Shown piece after piece: positions 43,326 to 55,293 of a stretch of DNA of 64,000 nt. Position 1 is the first letter of the stretch, and the number at the start of each line of letters is the position of its first letter. Under the pieces are notes generated by a model. The model saw nothing but the letters and a program-made list of their open reading frames with translations. It was not told the origin of the DNA and made no database searches. The stretch comes from Notospermus geniculatus (Eukaryota; Nemertea; Pilidiophora; Heteronemertea; Lineidae), in NCBI GenBank assembly GCA_002633025.1, contig NMRB01001228.1, forward strand, positions 96,736 to 160,735. Direction: 5' to 3'. Both the position numbers and the translations under genes were made by a program.

Positions 43326-46248
43326 GTGACTGATCTGTCCCGCGCGGTCGTTGCTCACACGCAGCCTGCCCTGGAAAAATCAGTCGCCGACACATCAGCG
43401 TTAAGGACTAGAATAATGGCGACCACAGAGACAACGATCGTCGTAATACAAATCATAGGTAGCGTCGCAATCGGACGAGCCATAAGGTCGACAAATACTC
43501 CGTACCCACCGTCAGGTAAGCAAAGGTCGCGTGGTGGTACCAGAAAATGGTGAGCAATTCGAAAAAAATAGGCTAAACCTGTACATCAAGCGTCCATGTA
43601 TAGATGTCCAGGCTGATGACATCCCTAGAAAAGAAACTTGGCGGTGGAGGACTGTTCCTGAGTACCACATCTATGAACGAGTCTAGTGGCTGTTTAATTC
43701 TTTTTCCGAGGTTTGTTAAAACTAAATGGAGAAGATATGAATGTTAGGTAAGTAGTGGCTATCAACAAGTAAATAGTGTGATATCAGAGGTGTTTTTTGC
43801 AAAATAATGTGTGTTCTCTCAGACCATGACAGGTCGTTGCCAGCTGAGTGCCCATATCCATAGGCCTCTTGTTGAAATAAAGATGGTTTAAGAGGCGCTG
43901 ATTTTGATTTTTATACGCGTTAATCTATAATAGTGGCAATGCATCACTAAAGCAATTGGTTGTTGCTCATGGCTTCTACACAGGCTCAAAGGTAACGTAA
44001 GCTACGTTTACTCATTGTTTTATGGAAGAGTGTTATCATTTCGTGATTCAAAAGCCAGTGCCGTATCGGATCCCGTTGTGGGACCGATTAACAGTGAGCG
44101 TACAGTAATAACGCTTGTAAAGTTTCGTAGTTTCGTTCCGATATGCATGGTCATCTTTAAGGAAGTTATTTTGGGGAAAGGGTTCAGTGTGAAGTTGAAG
44201 AGAGAACATAAAGGTAGGATTACATTTTATGNAAGGTCGCGTGGTGGTACCAGAAAATGGTGAGCAATTCGAAAAAAATAGGCTAAACCTGTACATCAAG
44301 CGTCCATGTATAGATGTCCAGGCTGATGACATCCCTAGAAAAGAAACTTGGCGGTGGAGGACTGTTCCTGAGTACCACATCTATGAACGAGTCTAGTGGC
44401 TGTTTAATTCTTTTTCCGAGGTTTGTTAAAACTAAATGGAGAAGATATGAATGTTAGGTAAGTAGTGGCTATCAACAAGTAAATAGTGTGATATCAGAGG
44501 TGTTTTTTGCAAAATAATGTGTGTTCTCTCAGACCATGACAGGTCGTTGCCAGCTGAGTGCCCATATCCATAGGCCTCTTGTTGAAATAAAGATGGTTTA
44601 AGAGGCGCTGATTTTGATTTTTATACGCGTTAATCTATAATAGTGGCAATGCATCACTAAAGCAATTGGTTGTTGCTCATGGCTTCTACACAGGCTCAAA
44701 GGTAACGTAAGCTACGTTTACTCATTGTTTTATGGAAGAGTGTTATCATTTCGTGATTCAAAAGCCAGTGCCGTATCGGATCCCGTTGTGGGACCGATTA
44801 ACAGTGAGCGTACAGTAATAACGCTTGTAAAGTTTCGTAGTTTCGTTCCGATATGCATGGTCATCTTTAAGGAAGTTATTTTGGGGAAAGGGTTCAGTGT
44901 GAAGTTGAAGAGAGAACATAAAGGTAGGATTACATTTTATGTATCGATACAAAAATATGGCCGCGAAGGAAGGGTTAACAAGTGGGAGTGGAGTTCCGAT
45001 TTCGACAAGAATATTGATATTGGATGGAATACGATAGCTATAACCACACACGGTGTAGAGGATATGGATAAGGCCACATTTTATATTAGTTTAAACGGTG
45101 GAAGGTTTGAATATCTGAGACCTGCAACTGTAAACGCTCGCACGGTAGTCTCTGGATGGGTTGGAAACGAAGAGAATGAAAAATGGCTACACATTGGACG
45201 CGATGTTCAAGGATACTTTTTTATTGGTTGGATTGGCCCTATAGTGGCATTTTCACATTCCCTAAACGAAGCCGATATCAGAAAATACAGCGGTAAGGAT
45301 AAAATTTTGATGATGTCCATGATGCACTGCACTTCTCTTCATGCGATGAATAGTCCGTACATCCATGATATGCTCCACAGACATACATGTAGCTAGTCAA
45401 CCACCATCCCGACATCAGTTTTGTAAAACTCGAATACACTCTGGACTTTTTTCATGAAAATTGTGTAAAAAAATAATTGCGAAACACCAGAACAACAGTA
45501 GGCCTACAACCTCACTACAAGTGTCCAAAAGTTGCAGACTGCCTACCACTACCCTCACTACAAGTGTCCAAAAGTTGCAAAATGCCTACCACTACCCTCA
45601 CTACAAGTGTCCAAAAGTTGCAAAATGCCTACCACTACCCTCACTACAAGTGTCCAAAAGTTGCAGACTGCCTACCACTATCCTCACTACAAGTGTCCAA
45701 AAGTTGCAGACTGCCTACCAAAACGTTTAGTGATGATTCGCCTATTGTTCAAGGAGGATGAAATCCTGGCTAAATGTTGTCGTAGGCTAACCAGGATTGC
45801 TGAATATCTGAACTGGCAGTTAAAATCAGGCCCATCTGGACACTTCTAGTGAGAGGTGAGCAACACAAACAACCACGGACTACATGTACATGTACATGGA
45901 TATGGACCGGTTCTGCGGCCGCGCCCTCTTCACCAATTTAGCATTCTTTTATCTCCAGGTACATTTAAGGTGAACAGCACAAAGTTATACACCCGGCAAA
46001 AACATGGCCAAGGGTTTGGTTATTTTACCAAAATGGACAGGGAAGTAATATATATAAAGAAGTTGGGTAATTATGCCAGGTCAAATCTAGATTGCATATT
46101 CACATCTTCGGATTCGCCAGTAATTCAGAGCAGCGGCATCGATGTCCTTTTCGATAGACATATCTTTTGGTGCTGGTATTTTATTCCTGATGCTAGCGAT
46201 ACACCGAGCGCGACAGGAGAACGCGGGCCATCTTTTTGTATGCTTTGA
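43326..46248 (+). CDS. LamG-like (concanavalin-A-fold) domain protein, three-exon model
   Basis: Exon A (from ATG 43326 or 43415) ends at 43515 with CAG|GTAAGC and carries a modest hydrophobic run (TIVVIQIIGSVAIG). Exon B runs about 44702-45292 and reads LFYGRVLSFRDSKAS, later GWNTIAITTHG, FYISLNGGRFEYL, WLHIGRDVQGYFFIGWIGPI and FSHSLNEADI; this is the strand order of LamG/pentraxin-like jelly rolls. It ends at CAGCG|GTAAGG. Exon C (45959-46248) follows TTTTATCTCCAG and ends in a stop. All junctions are phase 1. The exon B acceptor (CTCAAAG) is weak. Probably secreted or membrane-anchored; ligand unknown. The 708-bp duplication at 43524-44940 disrupts the model and looks like an assembly fault. 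Confidence 0.55.
43524..44940 (+). repeat. 708-bp exact tandem duplication joined by one N (probable assembly artefact)
   Basis: 43524-44231 and 44233-44940 are the same length and appear identical base for base, separated by N at 44232. The copies include intron and the start of the LamG exon. The first copy breaks off inside the exon exactly at the N, as unmerged overlapping contig ends would. Confidence 0.9.
45512..45726 (+). repeat. 43-bp minisatellite, five units
   Basis: Units are CTCACTACAAGTGTCCAAAA followed by GTTGCARAMTGCCTACCACTAYC, starting near 45512, 45555, 45598, 45641 and 45684. It lies in the last intron of the LamG-like gene. The unit length is not a multiple of three, so all three frames stay open; those ORFs are artefacts. 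Confidence 0.9.
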
Positions 46249-46341
46249 AAGCCTTTATGAAGTCCTCAAATAGCGATACACCGAACGCGACAGGGCAACG
46301 CGGGCCATCTATATGTATGCTTTGAAAGCCTTTGTTTGCGT
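46195..46341 (+). repeat. 78-bp tandem duplication at the gene's end
   Basis: AGCGATACACCGAGCGCGACAG and CGCGGGCCATCT...TATGCTTTGAAAGCC occur twice, near 46195 and 46273. The first copy contains the last codons and stop of the LamG-like gene. Confidence 0.75.
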
Positions 46342-46364
46342 GCAGTGCGGCGGAAAATGACCAA

Positions 46365-46499
46365 CGAGAGGTTAAGAAATCGCTCTGTTAACGGTAACAC
46401 TAACACTAACGCTAACGTTATTTTTTACATTGCAAATGTACGTCAGAAATAGCGTTAGCGTTAGTGTTATCGTTAACGGAGTGGTTTCTTAACCTCTCG
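46365..46499. mobile_element. MITE, CGAGAGGTTAAGAAA ends
   Basis: The arms CGAGAGGTTAAGAAATCGCT, GTTAACGGTAACACTAAC and GCTAACG pair with 46448-46499. The core is short and AT-rich. Confidence 0.7.
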
Positions 46500-46569
46500 A
46501 ATGTCTTTGACGCGCGCGTCTAGCCTTACTGAACTCCTACTACAGGGAAGATCCAAGCAACATTTCCAG

Positions 46570-46725
46570 GGCTGGGTTGCACAAAACTCATGTTAGCGCT
46601 AACATGATGTTAGCGCTAACATCATGTTAAATGACGTAAAATGACAATGGATTTTGACGTCATCTAACATAAAAGTTAGCGCTAACACCATGTTAGCGCT
46701 AACATGAGTTTTGTGCAACCGGCCC
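46570..46725. mobile_element. palindromic MITE, GGTTGCACAAAACTCATG ends
   Basis: The inverted arms contain GTTGCACAAAACTCATGTTA and repeated TTAGCGCTAACAT palindromes. The ends GGGCTGG and CCGGCCC are near-complementary. Confidence 0.8.
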
Positions 46726-48552
46726 CTATGCTACAGCCCTACTGCACTTCAACTCTCCATGGACCAAATCCACAGATAGCCTAGTTTTTTAAACTTCCTT
46801 TGACCCGCGCAAAGGCAGCGACCAGTGGAGACGGGGCGGCCATGGCTGAAGGCGAATCGAATGCCAGCAAAGTTATTGTACTCTCCACGTTAAACAGAGA
46901 TAGTACGGATTTTGCCGGTAAAAAATGCGTCGTCACTCTAGATGAAACACCTTAGGCCAGTAGAAATTCTGTCCGCTGGTTAGCGACTGTGGGTCGTTTT
47001 TCTTGCAATTGTCAGCGTGCGGCAAGTGCAGAGGAAACGCCGAGGATTTAGAAGAAAAAACCTGATAATGCCAATGATCAACTTCAACAAGCAACTGTCA
47101 GGTCACGCCATATTCGGGTAAAATATTCCTTTCCATTACGGTTAACTAAAAAGTATGGATCTGCAGATTTTGTTTTTGGCGGTGTTATATCTAGACAATA
47201 ATGTCGAATCCCACACTGACGTCCTTGTCTTCACCAAAGTGTTCATCATGCAAGCCACACGCTTGCTCTTTGTCTCCGTGTTATTTTTGAAGGTGATAAT
47301 CGATGGATAAAATAAAGAGTTGGTCTTTGAGTTGAGGGGCACTAGAAATAGGCTGTTCATCTCTCGTTATCTGCCATACGAAGATCATCGGTCATTCTAG
47401 TCCGTGAAAACCGCCTACACAAAAACATGACGCGAGAACCTTCTTCAGCGCTCTCCCGTCCTCTAAAGGAGCTCGTGTAGCCTACCTATTCGACTTCCAA
47501 GTATTCGCATCGGTCAAACGAGAAAAAAAACGACAGCCATTTCGTTTTCCGTGAGCGGAGGATATTGCATTTTTGAGCGGGAGACATTGACAAAAATGGT
47601 CCGTCGCTCACGTGACTCGTCTCGGCGAATCAAATTCACGGATTCTCTCTCTCAGTGAGGAACGGATTCTCTCTCTTGAAGAACGATCACGTGACCAAAC
47701 ATAATCCGACCCACAAGTTCTTACCATCATGTTTTTACATAACATTGGGTTGAAATCTGGATTAAAAGGTTTCTGAAGGTCAGATGAGTTCGTAGAGACT
47801 TTGAGAAGAGCATTCAACAATACGGGGTTGAATTAAAATATCCATTGTATTCATCACGTTCACTGCTTTTCACACGGTCAGCTCAGAACGAAGTTGATAA
47901 CAACGGTTCCGCCAACTGTGCCCAGGTGGCGCATATTGCAAACTTTTCAACTTCGGTGGTGTCTTCAGATGCCTTCTCCCCTGTTGACAATTAACGTTGC
48001 ACGAGAGAAAAATGCTTCCATTAGTGGAAATAAACCAAAACAAACATGTGCTTTGAGAACGATAATGATTTTTTCCTCAAGATGGATATCTATATATAAA
48101 AGCCTTCGGGTATTCTGTATGAGAATGAGGCATGTGGTTTGTTCAAACTAAAATACCAGCCTTGTGATTTCCAAATACAAATAGAAGCGTTTCGTTGCTT
48201 TGAAATTGTGGAGGAAAAATTCGAAGTCTGGCACAAATAAAGGAATATTCCGATTTGATTCATGCATGGAATAGAGCGTGAGCAATTTTTAGATATAAAA
48301 AAACGTGCTGTATTCATGGGAACAGAAAGCGTTAATTCCCATATTCAGACTTGGTAGACTGGACCACCGCCATGTGTCACACATTCTGTGGATAACTAAG
48401 AGACAATCTGTAAGTCGTTTTCATTTTTTTTCGAACCTGAAACTCTAGGCTATGACCATAGTGGTACTTAACCTGAAATTAGCGTTGATTTAAGGTTAAT
48501 TCGTTTTATATGCGAGAATCCCCCTTACCTCATGTCGGCGCAGAGGATAAGG
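46726..48552. other. non-coding stretch, nothing firm
   Basis: Short frames only. ACGGATTCTCTCTCT is duplicated near 47640-47670. No domain or RNA gene was seen. Confidence 0.4.
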
Positions 48553-48676
48553 GCCGTATGCATGGGTCGGACGTCAGCCACACTTTCATTAAAGTCTGAT
48601 TTTTCTCAATGCTTCAAGCAAAGAGAATGTCTAACTTAAGCTATACTTCAGGCACAAGTCCGACCCGTGCATACGG
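48553..48676. mobile_element. MITE, GCCGTATGCATGGGTCGGAC ends
   Basis: 20-bp ends pair with one mismatch (48553-48572 and 48657-48676); the spacer also holds small inverted CTTAAG-type blocks. Confidence 0.6.
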
Positions 48677-49125
48677 CACTAAAAGTTGTAACGCCGGCCA
48701 ATTTATTAGTTATAAGGGGGGTATACATAGTACAGGTAAGAATAGATGGAAAAGCACACGATGACGTAAGCCTACGCAGAAATAAGCCTATTATTGAAAG
48801 TTCCTTTAACGAATACTTCCACCTTGTTGAAATCCGTCCAGCTTTTTTGCTCCAAAGCCCAAAACATCGTGGACATTTACTTTGAAATAGACTGTAGTTT
48901 GCTAATGATGCACGATGAAATCAATGCTCGGTAGGATGCTGCGAATTATCTCTTAAATTATCGATTAATGCAATCTGTGCATTTAGCAATCAATAATTTT
49001 CCTGTTAACAAAGTTAAGATTAGCAGAACACCTGTCAAGAACATGGCGAAAGCTGTTACGTTTTATTTTTTCTAGCCTGTGCCATTCGGCTTTTCAACAT
49101 GTTCACGCTTTTAAAAGCTTCTATT

Positions 49126-49305
49126 AAAGGAGCACGGTATTGGATCTCAAATGCGTTACTTGACTGCCGACGTAGAGGGAGCCACCTGCGGCAGTAAGAC
49201 GAACTACGAAAATGCATTACAAAATGTACGTAGTAAATCGGGTCAATTCGCAGAGTGGCGCAGTGGCGCCGGCTGTCGAGAAAAAGTGGCAATACCGTGC
49301 TCCTT
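49126..49305. mobile_element. MITE, AAAGGAGCACGGTATTG ends
   Basis: The left AAAGGAGCACGGTATTG and right CAATACCGTGCTCCTT form 16-bp inverted ends. The interior has CTGCC and GTACGTAG words in both orientations. No target duplication is resolved. Confidence 0.65.
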
Positions 49306-49897
49306 CAACCATTGTATTTCCTCACACAGAGAAAATGCATCATAGATTGCTGTTAAAGGAAAATCTCCGCTTCCAGTAGTACCAACGCCAAACAACTATC
49401 TGTAGTGTACATGGTGGGCCCCCAAAACGCACAAGAATACTTCCACTATCCAGAGCCCAAAGCTACTCGCAACAATGGAGAGAGAATCATTGTAGAAGAA
49501 AGAAGACACCGAGATATCCCGATTTAGTCCAGTAGTTCAAACTTCAGACCTTATTTTGTGAGGCAGGGTTGATGCCCTTGGGTAACTGAACTCGCGGTTC
49601 GCCGGTGAAGTTGATAAAGGGCCTCTGACTTAGCTTCACAAATATGGCTCTAGAGCTAAAACTACTGGTCAGGCACAGACACGTAGAATACTCAGCAGTT
49701 GGTATGCAACTAGAGAAAAAACGCAACTCATTGTCCCTTTAATCCTTTGACTATACCAAGGCCAATCCATCGTGAAATTACAGGTACACATGCAGGTATT
49801 AGAAAACCTTAAACGGCACCTGCACCCGTCACATTGGTTTTCATCTCCAGCTTTGGTGATTTATTTCCAATGAATATCAGTGTGAGGGTTTCTGTAT
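49306..49897. other. non-coding stretch
   Basis: A TTAAAGGAAAATC start near 49354 and TGTCCCTTTAA near 49733 could be the ends of a further decayed element. No gene. Confidence 0.3.
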
Positions 49898-50005
49898 TAG
49901 GGAATTTTCCCAAAGCCCTGTCCTTTTGTTCGGTGCTCTCTTCGTGGCATCGAACAATAGGTTTGGCGTTCGCGTTGGCGTTTCAGGGGCTTTGGTGAAT
50001 TGGTT
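49898..50005. mobile_element. partial MITE (AAAGCCCCCGAAACGCC subfamily)
   Basis: TAGGGAATTTTCCCAAAGCCC starts it; CCTTTTGTTCGGTGCTCTCTTC, GCATCGAACAATAGG and GGCGTTCGCGTTGGCG match the complete copies at 54342-54473 and 59623-59752. The right end is decayed. Confidence 0.65.
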
Positions 50006-50374
50006 TAATGAAAGTGGCAGTGGTAGAGAAAGGGTTAAGTACATTATGTCACCTGATGCAGCCAACGTTAATGATTTACAATAGTCTGCAACCACTTGAA
50101 GGCAGCCGTTTCGAACAGCCAACTAATTAATTTGCCCATTACGAGTCAGTACCAAGATAGTTCAAATCGAATCTCAATTGTTTTTATGTCAATACTCGTA
50201 GGGGGTAAAAAGATACGTGAACTGCGGAAGAAAGCTTTATTTGCGCTTCTGAACGGCATTTGTGCTGTTTTGCTGATGCAAACTAACTTGGTTTTGATTG
50301 TCTCGTCGTGCAGCTGGAGCAAACATTTGACGCATGGCTGTAACAAAAAACGTCGTGCTAACTGGTGCAAACAG

Positions 50375-50560
50375 TGAACAACAATAACAAGCATGGCGAA
50401 GAAAAACGCAGTTTTGTTTCAAATCGAGTCTAATATATAATGCAAAATTAGTGCAATATGTCGATACACATTGGACAAACTTTAATAACAATAGAACCGA
50501 GAGTAGGCCTATACACGTCCAAGCGAACTCTGTTCAGGTGATACCGGATCAGCTCTTCTG
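50375..50560 (+). repeat. dispersed repeat, copy related to 62060-62230
   Basis: GAACAACA, TTTGTTTCAAA, TAGTGCAATA, ACATTGGACAAAC and GAGAGTA occur in the same order in both places. Non-coding. Confidence 0.4.
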
Positions 50561-50689
50561 ATGACAGAACTATAATTGGTCAGTTCTCGGTACACGACCA
50601 AACTTCTGCCGGACAGAACAACTCTCGATGGCGCAACCTTCGAGTTTTGCCTCAGTGTCTCTGCTACAGGTGGTAACACGGATTATATA

Positions 50690-50766
50690 GGGAGGTTTCG
50701 CAAGTGCATGGTTAGGCCCAACGACGACGTCGTCGTATGGCCTAACCGGGCGCTTGCAAACCTCCC
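50690..50766. mobile_element. palindromic MITE, GGGAGGTTTCGCAAG ends (GCCCGGTTAGG subfamily)
   Basis: A 77-bp near-perfect palindrome: GGGAGGTTTCGCAAG, GGTTAGGCC and the ACGACGACGTCGTCGT centre. It is the shortest complete member of the TAGGGAGGTTTYGCAA group here. Confidence 0.8.
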
Positions 50767-51485
50767 TATTGTCTCTAGACAACATCTAAGTATCTCAGGC
50801 TGGTCAAGGATAACATCCCAACCCACCATCCCAACGTTGAACCAGCCAACTCTCAGCGCTGGTCAAGTACAGCAGAAATGTTTCTGTGTACCCTGGCTAC
50901 ACGTGCACAGGTCTGATCATGGTACATGTATATATGGATAGGCTCAAACCCTGGCCCTTCATTGTTGAGCTGTACTCTTCATTGCAGACGAAGAATGAAC
51001 AAAAAATCATATGCTATACAAGATGGATCTGTATGTACACGAAATACATTCGTCCTTCTTAAATAAGGCCATTCAAAAGATACGAATGAATGACACCCGA
51101 GGGTTCGCTTCGAATATTGCCCGACTTTGAAATAAGAACGTTCGGTGTATATATCATGTGTGTATTGTTTTCTTTTGTCCCGTAGTTTCGTAATTCACGT
51201 CACAGACTGAAAAAAATCAAATACAATCAAAAGGTAATGTTTCGGATTAACTGCACGGCTTGCGGATGTGTGTTTCTTTGAGGATAACATCGACAGGATG
51301 AATGTTCACAGTCAATCACATTACCTCTCAGCCAGAATAAATGAAATAAAGATTAAATTGAATGTAAGCGCTTTAAACCTGATAGTTTCGACACTATTTA
51401 TCGAATCATTGCGCTGTGTAAAAGTTACAGCCGCTATGCTCCATTGTTAGTTGTGTTGTCTCGGCAAAGACACGGAGTAGCGCAA
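50767..51485. other. non-coding stretch
   Basis: A GGCTCAAACCCTGGC word near 50941 recurs near 62360. No gene. Confidence 0.35.
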
Positions 51486-51884
51486 TAGCGAGGTTTCGCA
51501 AATCTGACGAAACACGAAGTACGAAATACGAAATTCAACTTCATTTCCAGGCCCTTATGTATTTCTGGAGATGGTTGGTACCACAAATGTCCCTGCTGCC
51601 AGTGCGTCTTTTCGCATATTGTGTAAGACCGAGAGAGTGATGGTGCATCTTGTATTTTTAAATTCCCAATTCGTATCTAAGAAGTGGAAACGAAATATAA
51701 ATTTCAAAGTTTAATATACCGTACACCGTAATTCTATCGGTCTAACGTCATAAGCTAAAAGACGCTCTTGCAGCAGGCGATATTTGTGGTACCAACCATC
51801 GCCTGAAATACATTACGTCATGGGAATGAAGTCCAATTTCGTATTTCGTACTTCGTGTTTCGTCAGATTTGCAAAACCTCACTA
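51486..51884. mobile_element. foldback MITE, TAGCGAGGTTTCGCAAATC ends
   Basis: Arms of about 130 bp (51486-51612 and 51760-51884) contain CTGACGAAACACGAAGTACG and GATGGTTGGTACCACAAAT. CGCAATA flanks the left and TATTATTGCG the right, so the symmetry extends past the apparent end. Confidence 0.75.
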
Positions 51885-52093
51885 TTATTGCGCTGATCAC
51901 AAATATATATTACATGTACTCTTGCAGCATTTCTGAAAGGGGCTGCAAACTAATAGGAACTATCATTGCGTTTCTTATCAACCGAATACCACCTGCTGCC
52001 CTGTCGATCTTTTCCTAATTCGTATCGCCAGGAAAAAATGTATGCCTGAGAGGAATTACATGTACACGTGCAGCTAAAAAACTCTCTGTTATA

Positions 52094-53135
52094 CATGTAC
52101 ACCCTTAGTCAATAATAAATGCCCAGCTAATTTTCCGGCATATCTCAATGAATATTTTTCATAGCCACGTTTTCTTTTCATGCGCATAATCTAGGGCCAC
52201 TAGGACACCTTTTAACGCCATAAAACTTGAAATCATTACACAACTGTGTTTTTGGCAAACGTTTGAAATTTGGCCAAAATATCATATTTTTTTAATACTC
52301 ACTTGTTCGGGTTGAAACTGGCACTGTTTTGAAGCCAGTCTGTTTCTGGACACATGAAAATTTTCGGAATGCTAAAATTCCCATTTAAAGCAAAGTTACA
52401 GATGATTTTGTAAAATGGTTTTCCCAGTTCTTGCCATTCGTTCCAGGCACTCAAGGCACAGGGTTTTAGCATTACCCAGTCGTGAATATTTATTAGCCTC
52501 TCAACCACAAAAGGAGCGACTGACATGGAGTAATGGGCCCTTTGTGAAATTATGAATCGTGTCTCTCACAATAGGCCAACTTGGTGACTGACACACCGGT
52601 GTAAGTTGCATTAGGGTAATCGTGGTCAACTCCCATTGATGCAGGCCTTTTGACAGTCATAAACATCTGCGTAACCTGTTATTGGGATCAACATAAATGT
52701 TTGAATAGGCCCCGGTTTGAATAGGCCTTCAATAGACTTACTGAATTAGGGCACGTGATCGGGGTATTGATAAAATGTGGCTTGGAGTCAACTGGAATTG
52801 CGGGGATTTTATTCCACAGAAAAATCATCATAAATCGTCACAAAGTTGCTCAATTTTGAATTTAAAAAAATTGTATTGTTCAGAAACAGACTGGCTTCAA
52901 AACAGTGCCAGTTTCAACCCGAACAAGTGAGTATTAAAAAAACATGATATTTTGGCCAAATTTCAAACTTTTGCCAAAAACACAGTTGTGTAATGATTTC
53001 AAGTTTTATGGTGTTAAAAGGTGTCCTAGTGGCCCTAGATTATGCGCACGAAAAGAAAACGTGGCTATGAAAAATATTCATTGAGATATGCCGGAAAATT
53101 AGCTGGGCATTTATTATTGACTAAGGGTGTACATG
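52094..53135. mobile_element. 1.04-kb element with 260-bp terminal inverted repeats
   Basis: Arms 52094-52352 and 52875-53135 start CATGTACACCCTTAGTC and are about 97 percent alike by eye. The interior (52353-52874) carries a 75-codon minus frame partly inside an arm, with no known domain. Class unknown; no target duplication seen. Confidence 0.75.
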
Positions 53136-54341
53136 CACCTTTTTAAGGGTTGCAAATGCCGAAAAAGATGCTACCCCACTTTTTTATTCCTGTCGCATAA
53201 TTTTGCGGGAAGATAGGTTTGTAGCTCTCTTCCTGGTACAAAAACAGCTGGATTTACGTCATGTTTCCGGCTGTTGGCGCTAAGTTAGACCACAGAGTAG
53301 TCTCTACATCTGACGATTTAAGAGACTACTGTCGCCCTCTTGATTCTGGCTGTGATTCGTCGGAATACGTCCAATCAGAATACGAATCTTCTCTGATGAC
53401 GTATATCGGCGGCAGGTATTCCCCAAAGAAGCCAAGTTTCCAAGATGGCGTCTGGCGTCCAACATTTCTCGCTTCGAACATTCAGCGAGGTAGTGCAACG
53501 AATGTCAGCGAGATAAACACTCAGTGACCTATCCCAGCGATGTTTTGTGTCATTAGCTAAACATCCTGGGGATAGTCCGTTGAAGAAACCACCCTGCTAT
53601 CTCATTTCGACTCCTGTAGCTTGCCGTTAGAGCGCTGCACACAGATGTACACGATGTAGGCATGATGTACAGGTCTGCTAACTGATGCGCGCGCATCCTG
53701 CCTGGTAGGAATTCCGACCACACTTCCGGTTTCGAGACCCCGACACCAGTTCCTAACGTGCTGCACGGTGGAACTGGATACCGGTTTAGCGCTAAGTCTA
53801 CAAGAAATATATGAAAAAATGGCGATGTTTTGAACGCCAGATAAAGTGCAGCTGGCGTACGTGCCCATATGGTACATATGTTTCTCAGGCTGAAAGATTA
53901 GGCGGAAGTGAGGAGTGAATATCGAGACAGACAGAAAATGATAAATACCACAATTGATAAATGTTACTGAACACATGTTCGCGTTTAAGCCAGCAGCTCA
54001 CTTTATCGCTTCTGCTCAAGGCGTACAAGGAAGTTTGGTCTAGCTAAAAAATGGCCGAGGATTCTGCGGCAACGTCAACAAGGAACAGAAAATAGGTGAT
54101 GACCATCTGTTGCGGGAGAATCAAACACAGTTTGATCGTTGAAAATTGTTCGTAATGGTAAGTAAATGTAGTGGTAAAGTGTGCAGTGCAGCAAGCTAAA
54201 CGCCAGCAGCATTCGAGGTAATTCTACTGATCATCACATGTAACGCCTTGGCTACTGAGAAAGCCATTTTCTGGCATGTTGCTTTTCACCCTACACAAGG
54301 AAAGGCTACTGCTTTTGCATTAAGGGGTATTTTATGACCAA
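53136..54341. other. non-coding stretch
   Basis: Overlapping short frames near 53261-53527 and 53602-53976 show no domain or convincing splice sites. Confidence 0.35.
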
Positions 54342-54473
54342 TAGGGAGTTTTCGCAAAGCCCCCGAAACGCCAACGCGAACGCCAAACCCATTGTTCGAT
54401 GCTACGACGAGACCACCGAACAAAAGGATAGACGTTCCCGTTGGCGTTTCGGGGGCTTTGCGAAAACTCCCTA
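54342..54473. mobile_element. MITE, TAGGGAGTTTTCGCAAAG ends (AAAGCCCCCGAAACGCC subfamily)
   Basis: The ends plus GCCCCCGAAACGCCAACGCG arms are repeated in reverse. The centre ATTGTTCGATGC...CCGAACAAAAGGA is shared with 49898 and 59623. Confidence 0.8.
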
Positions 54474-55253
54474 TTATGATCATAATACCTGAAAAGACCT
54501 GCGGGCAAATACGGTTTCAGCGATGTGTAGGCCCTGGACGCCGATGATGAGATACAGACGTTGGCTTCTCCCGTATGATATCATAGCCTGCAGAGTAGGA
54601 TTGGAAATGATTAATCCAAATTGACCCTTCCATCCATCCATTTACATGTAGGCCTACATGTATACGTACTAGTTAAGTACGTTCATAAGGGGTACACTTC
54701 ACCTGTGGTTTCTATTTAGCTGCTTCATTCAGAGTGTTCCTTGAAATTGATACCGAGTCCCCACAAGTAGATTGCACTAACCAACATTGTCCTTGTAATA
54801 CACTAAATATTCCGGTAATGGTACCTTATCGACGAATGTATAATCATGATTGGTTTATGGGCTTCCTTCTAAAGGTGATAAGTCATTAGGCTATGTGTAA
54901 CGACCTCCTTTCGCTAACGATTCTTACAAGAAGACAAACCTACGAATACTAATAAAGCGATAAGGCATTGTTTATGGCCTATCGTTTCTAATCAAACTAA
55001 ATCGGCCAAATTTAACAATAGCATTCAATAGTGGTGGTGATGTAAAATTAGAACTGTGATATTCTAGGGCACGTATTCAAGGCGGAGTCGAAGTAAGGTG
55101 CCCATCACCAGATTTTCTCACGCAAGTTGGCTCTGCCATACAGAAAAATATTCATCTCCTCTTGAGATAAGTGGGGTGTTAAAGCACTTTGAAACACAAA
55201 TACAGTTGTATTTGAGATAATAATATCTCGAATCGAGAAAGCATCTGCATAAT
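54474..55253. other. non-coding stretch, nothing recognised
   Basis: AT-rich; no gene or clear element. Confidence 0.4.
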
Positions 55254-55293
55254 GACGTTGTGTTACCCATACATGTATGGGTAACACAACGTC
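55254..55293. other. 40-bp perfect palindrome
   Basis: GACGTTGTGTTACCCATACA is followed directly by its reverse complement with no spacer. Perfect, spacerless palindromes are unstable in cloning, so its survival is notable. It could be a tiny MITE or a protein-binding dyad. Confidence 0.85.

Noticed and set aside
45512-45726. CRISPR-like array
   Set aside because: Units are contiguous with no unique spacers and the genome is eukaryotic; it is a minisatellite.
45461-45849. Three overlapping 90-105-codon frames with repeated TSVQKLQ or YKCPKVA
   Set aside because: Products of a 43-bp tandem repeat, whose unit length keeps all three frames open; not a repeat protein.
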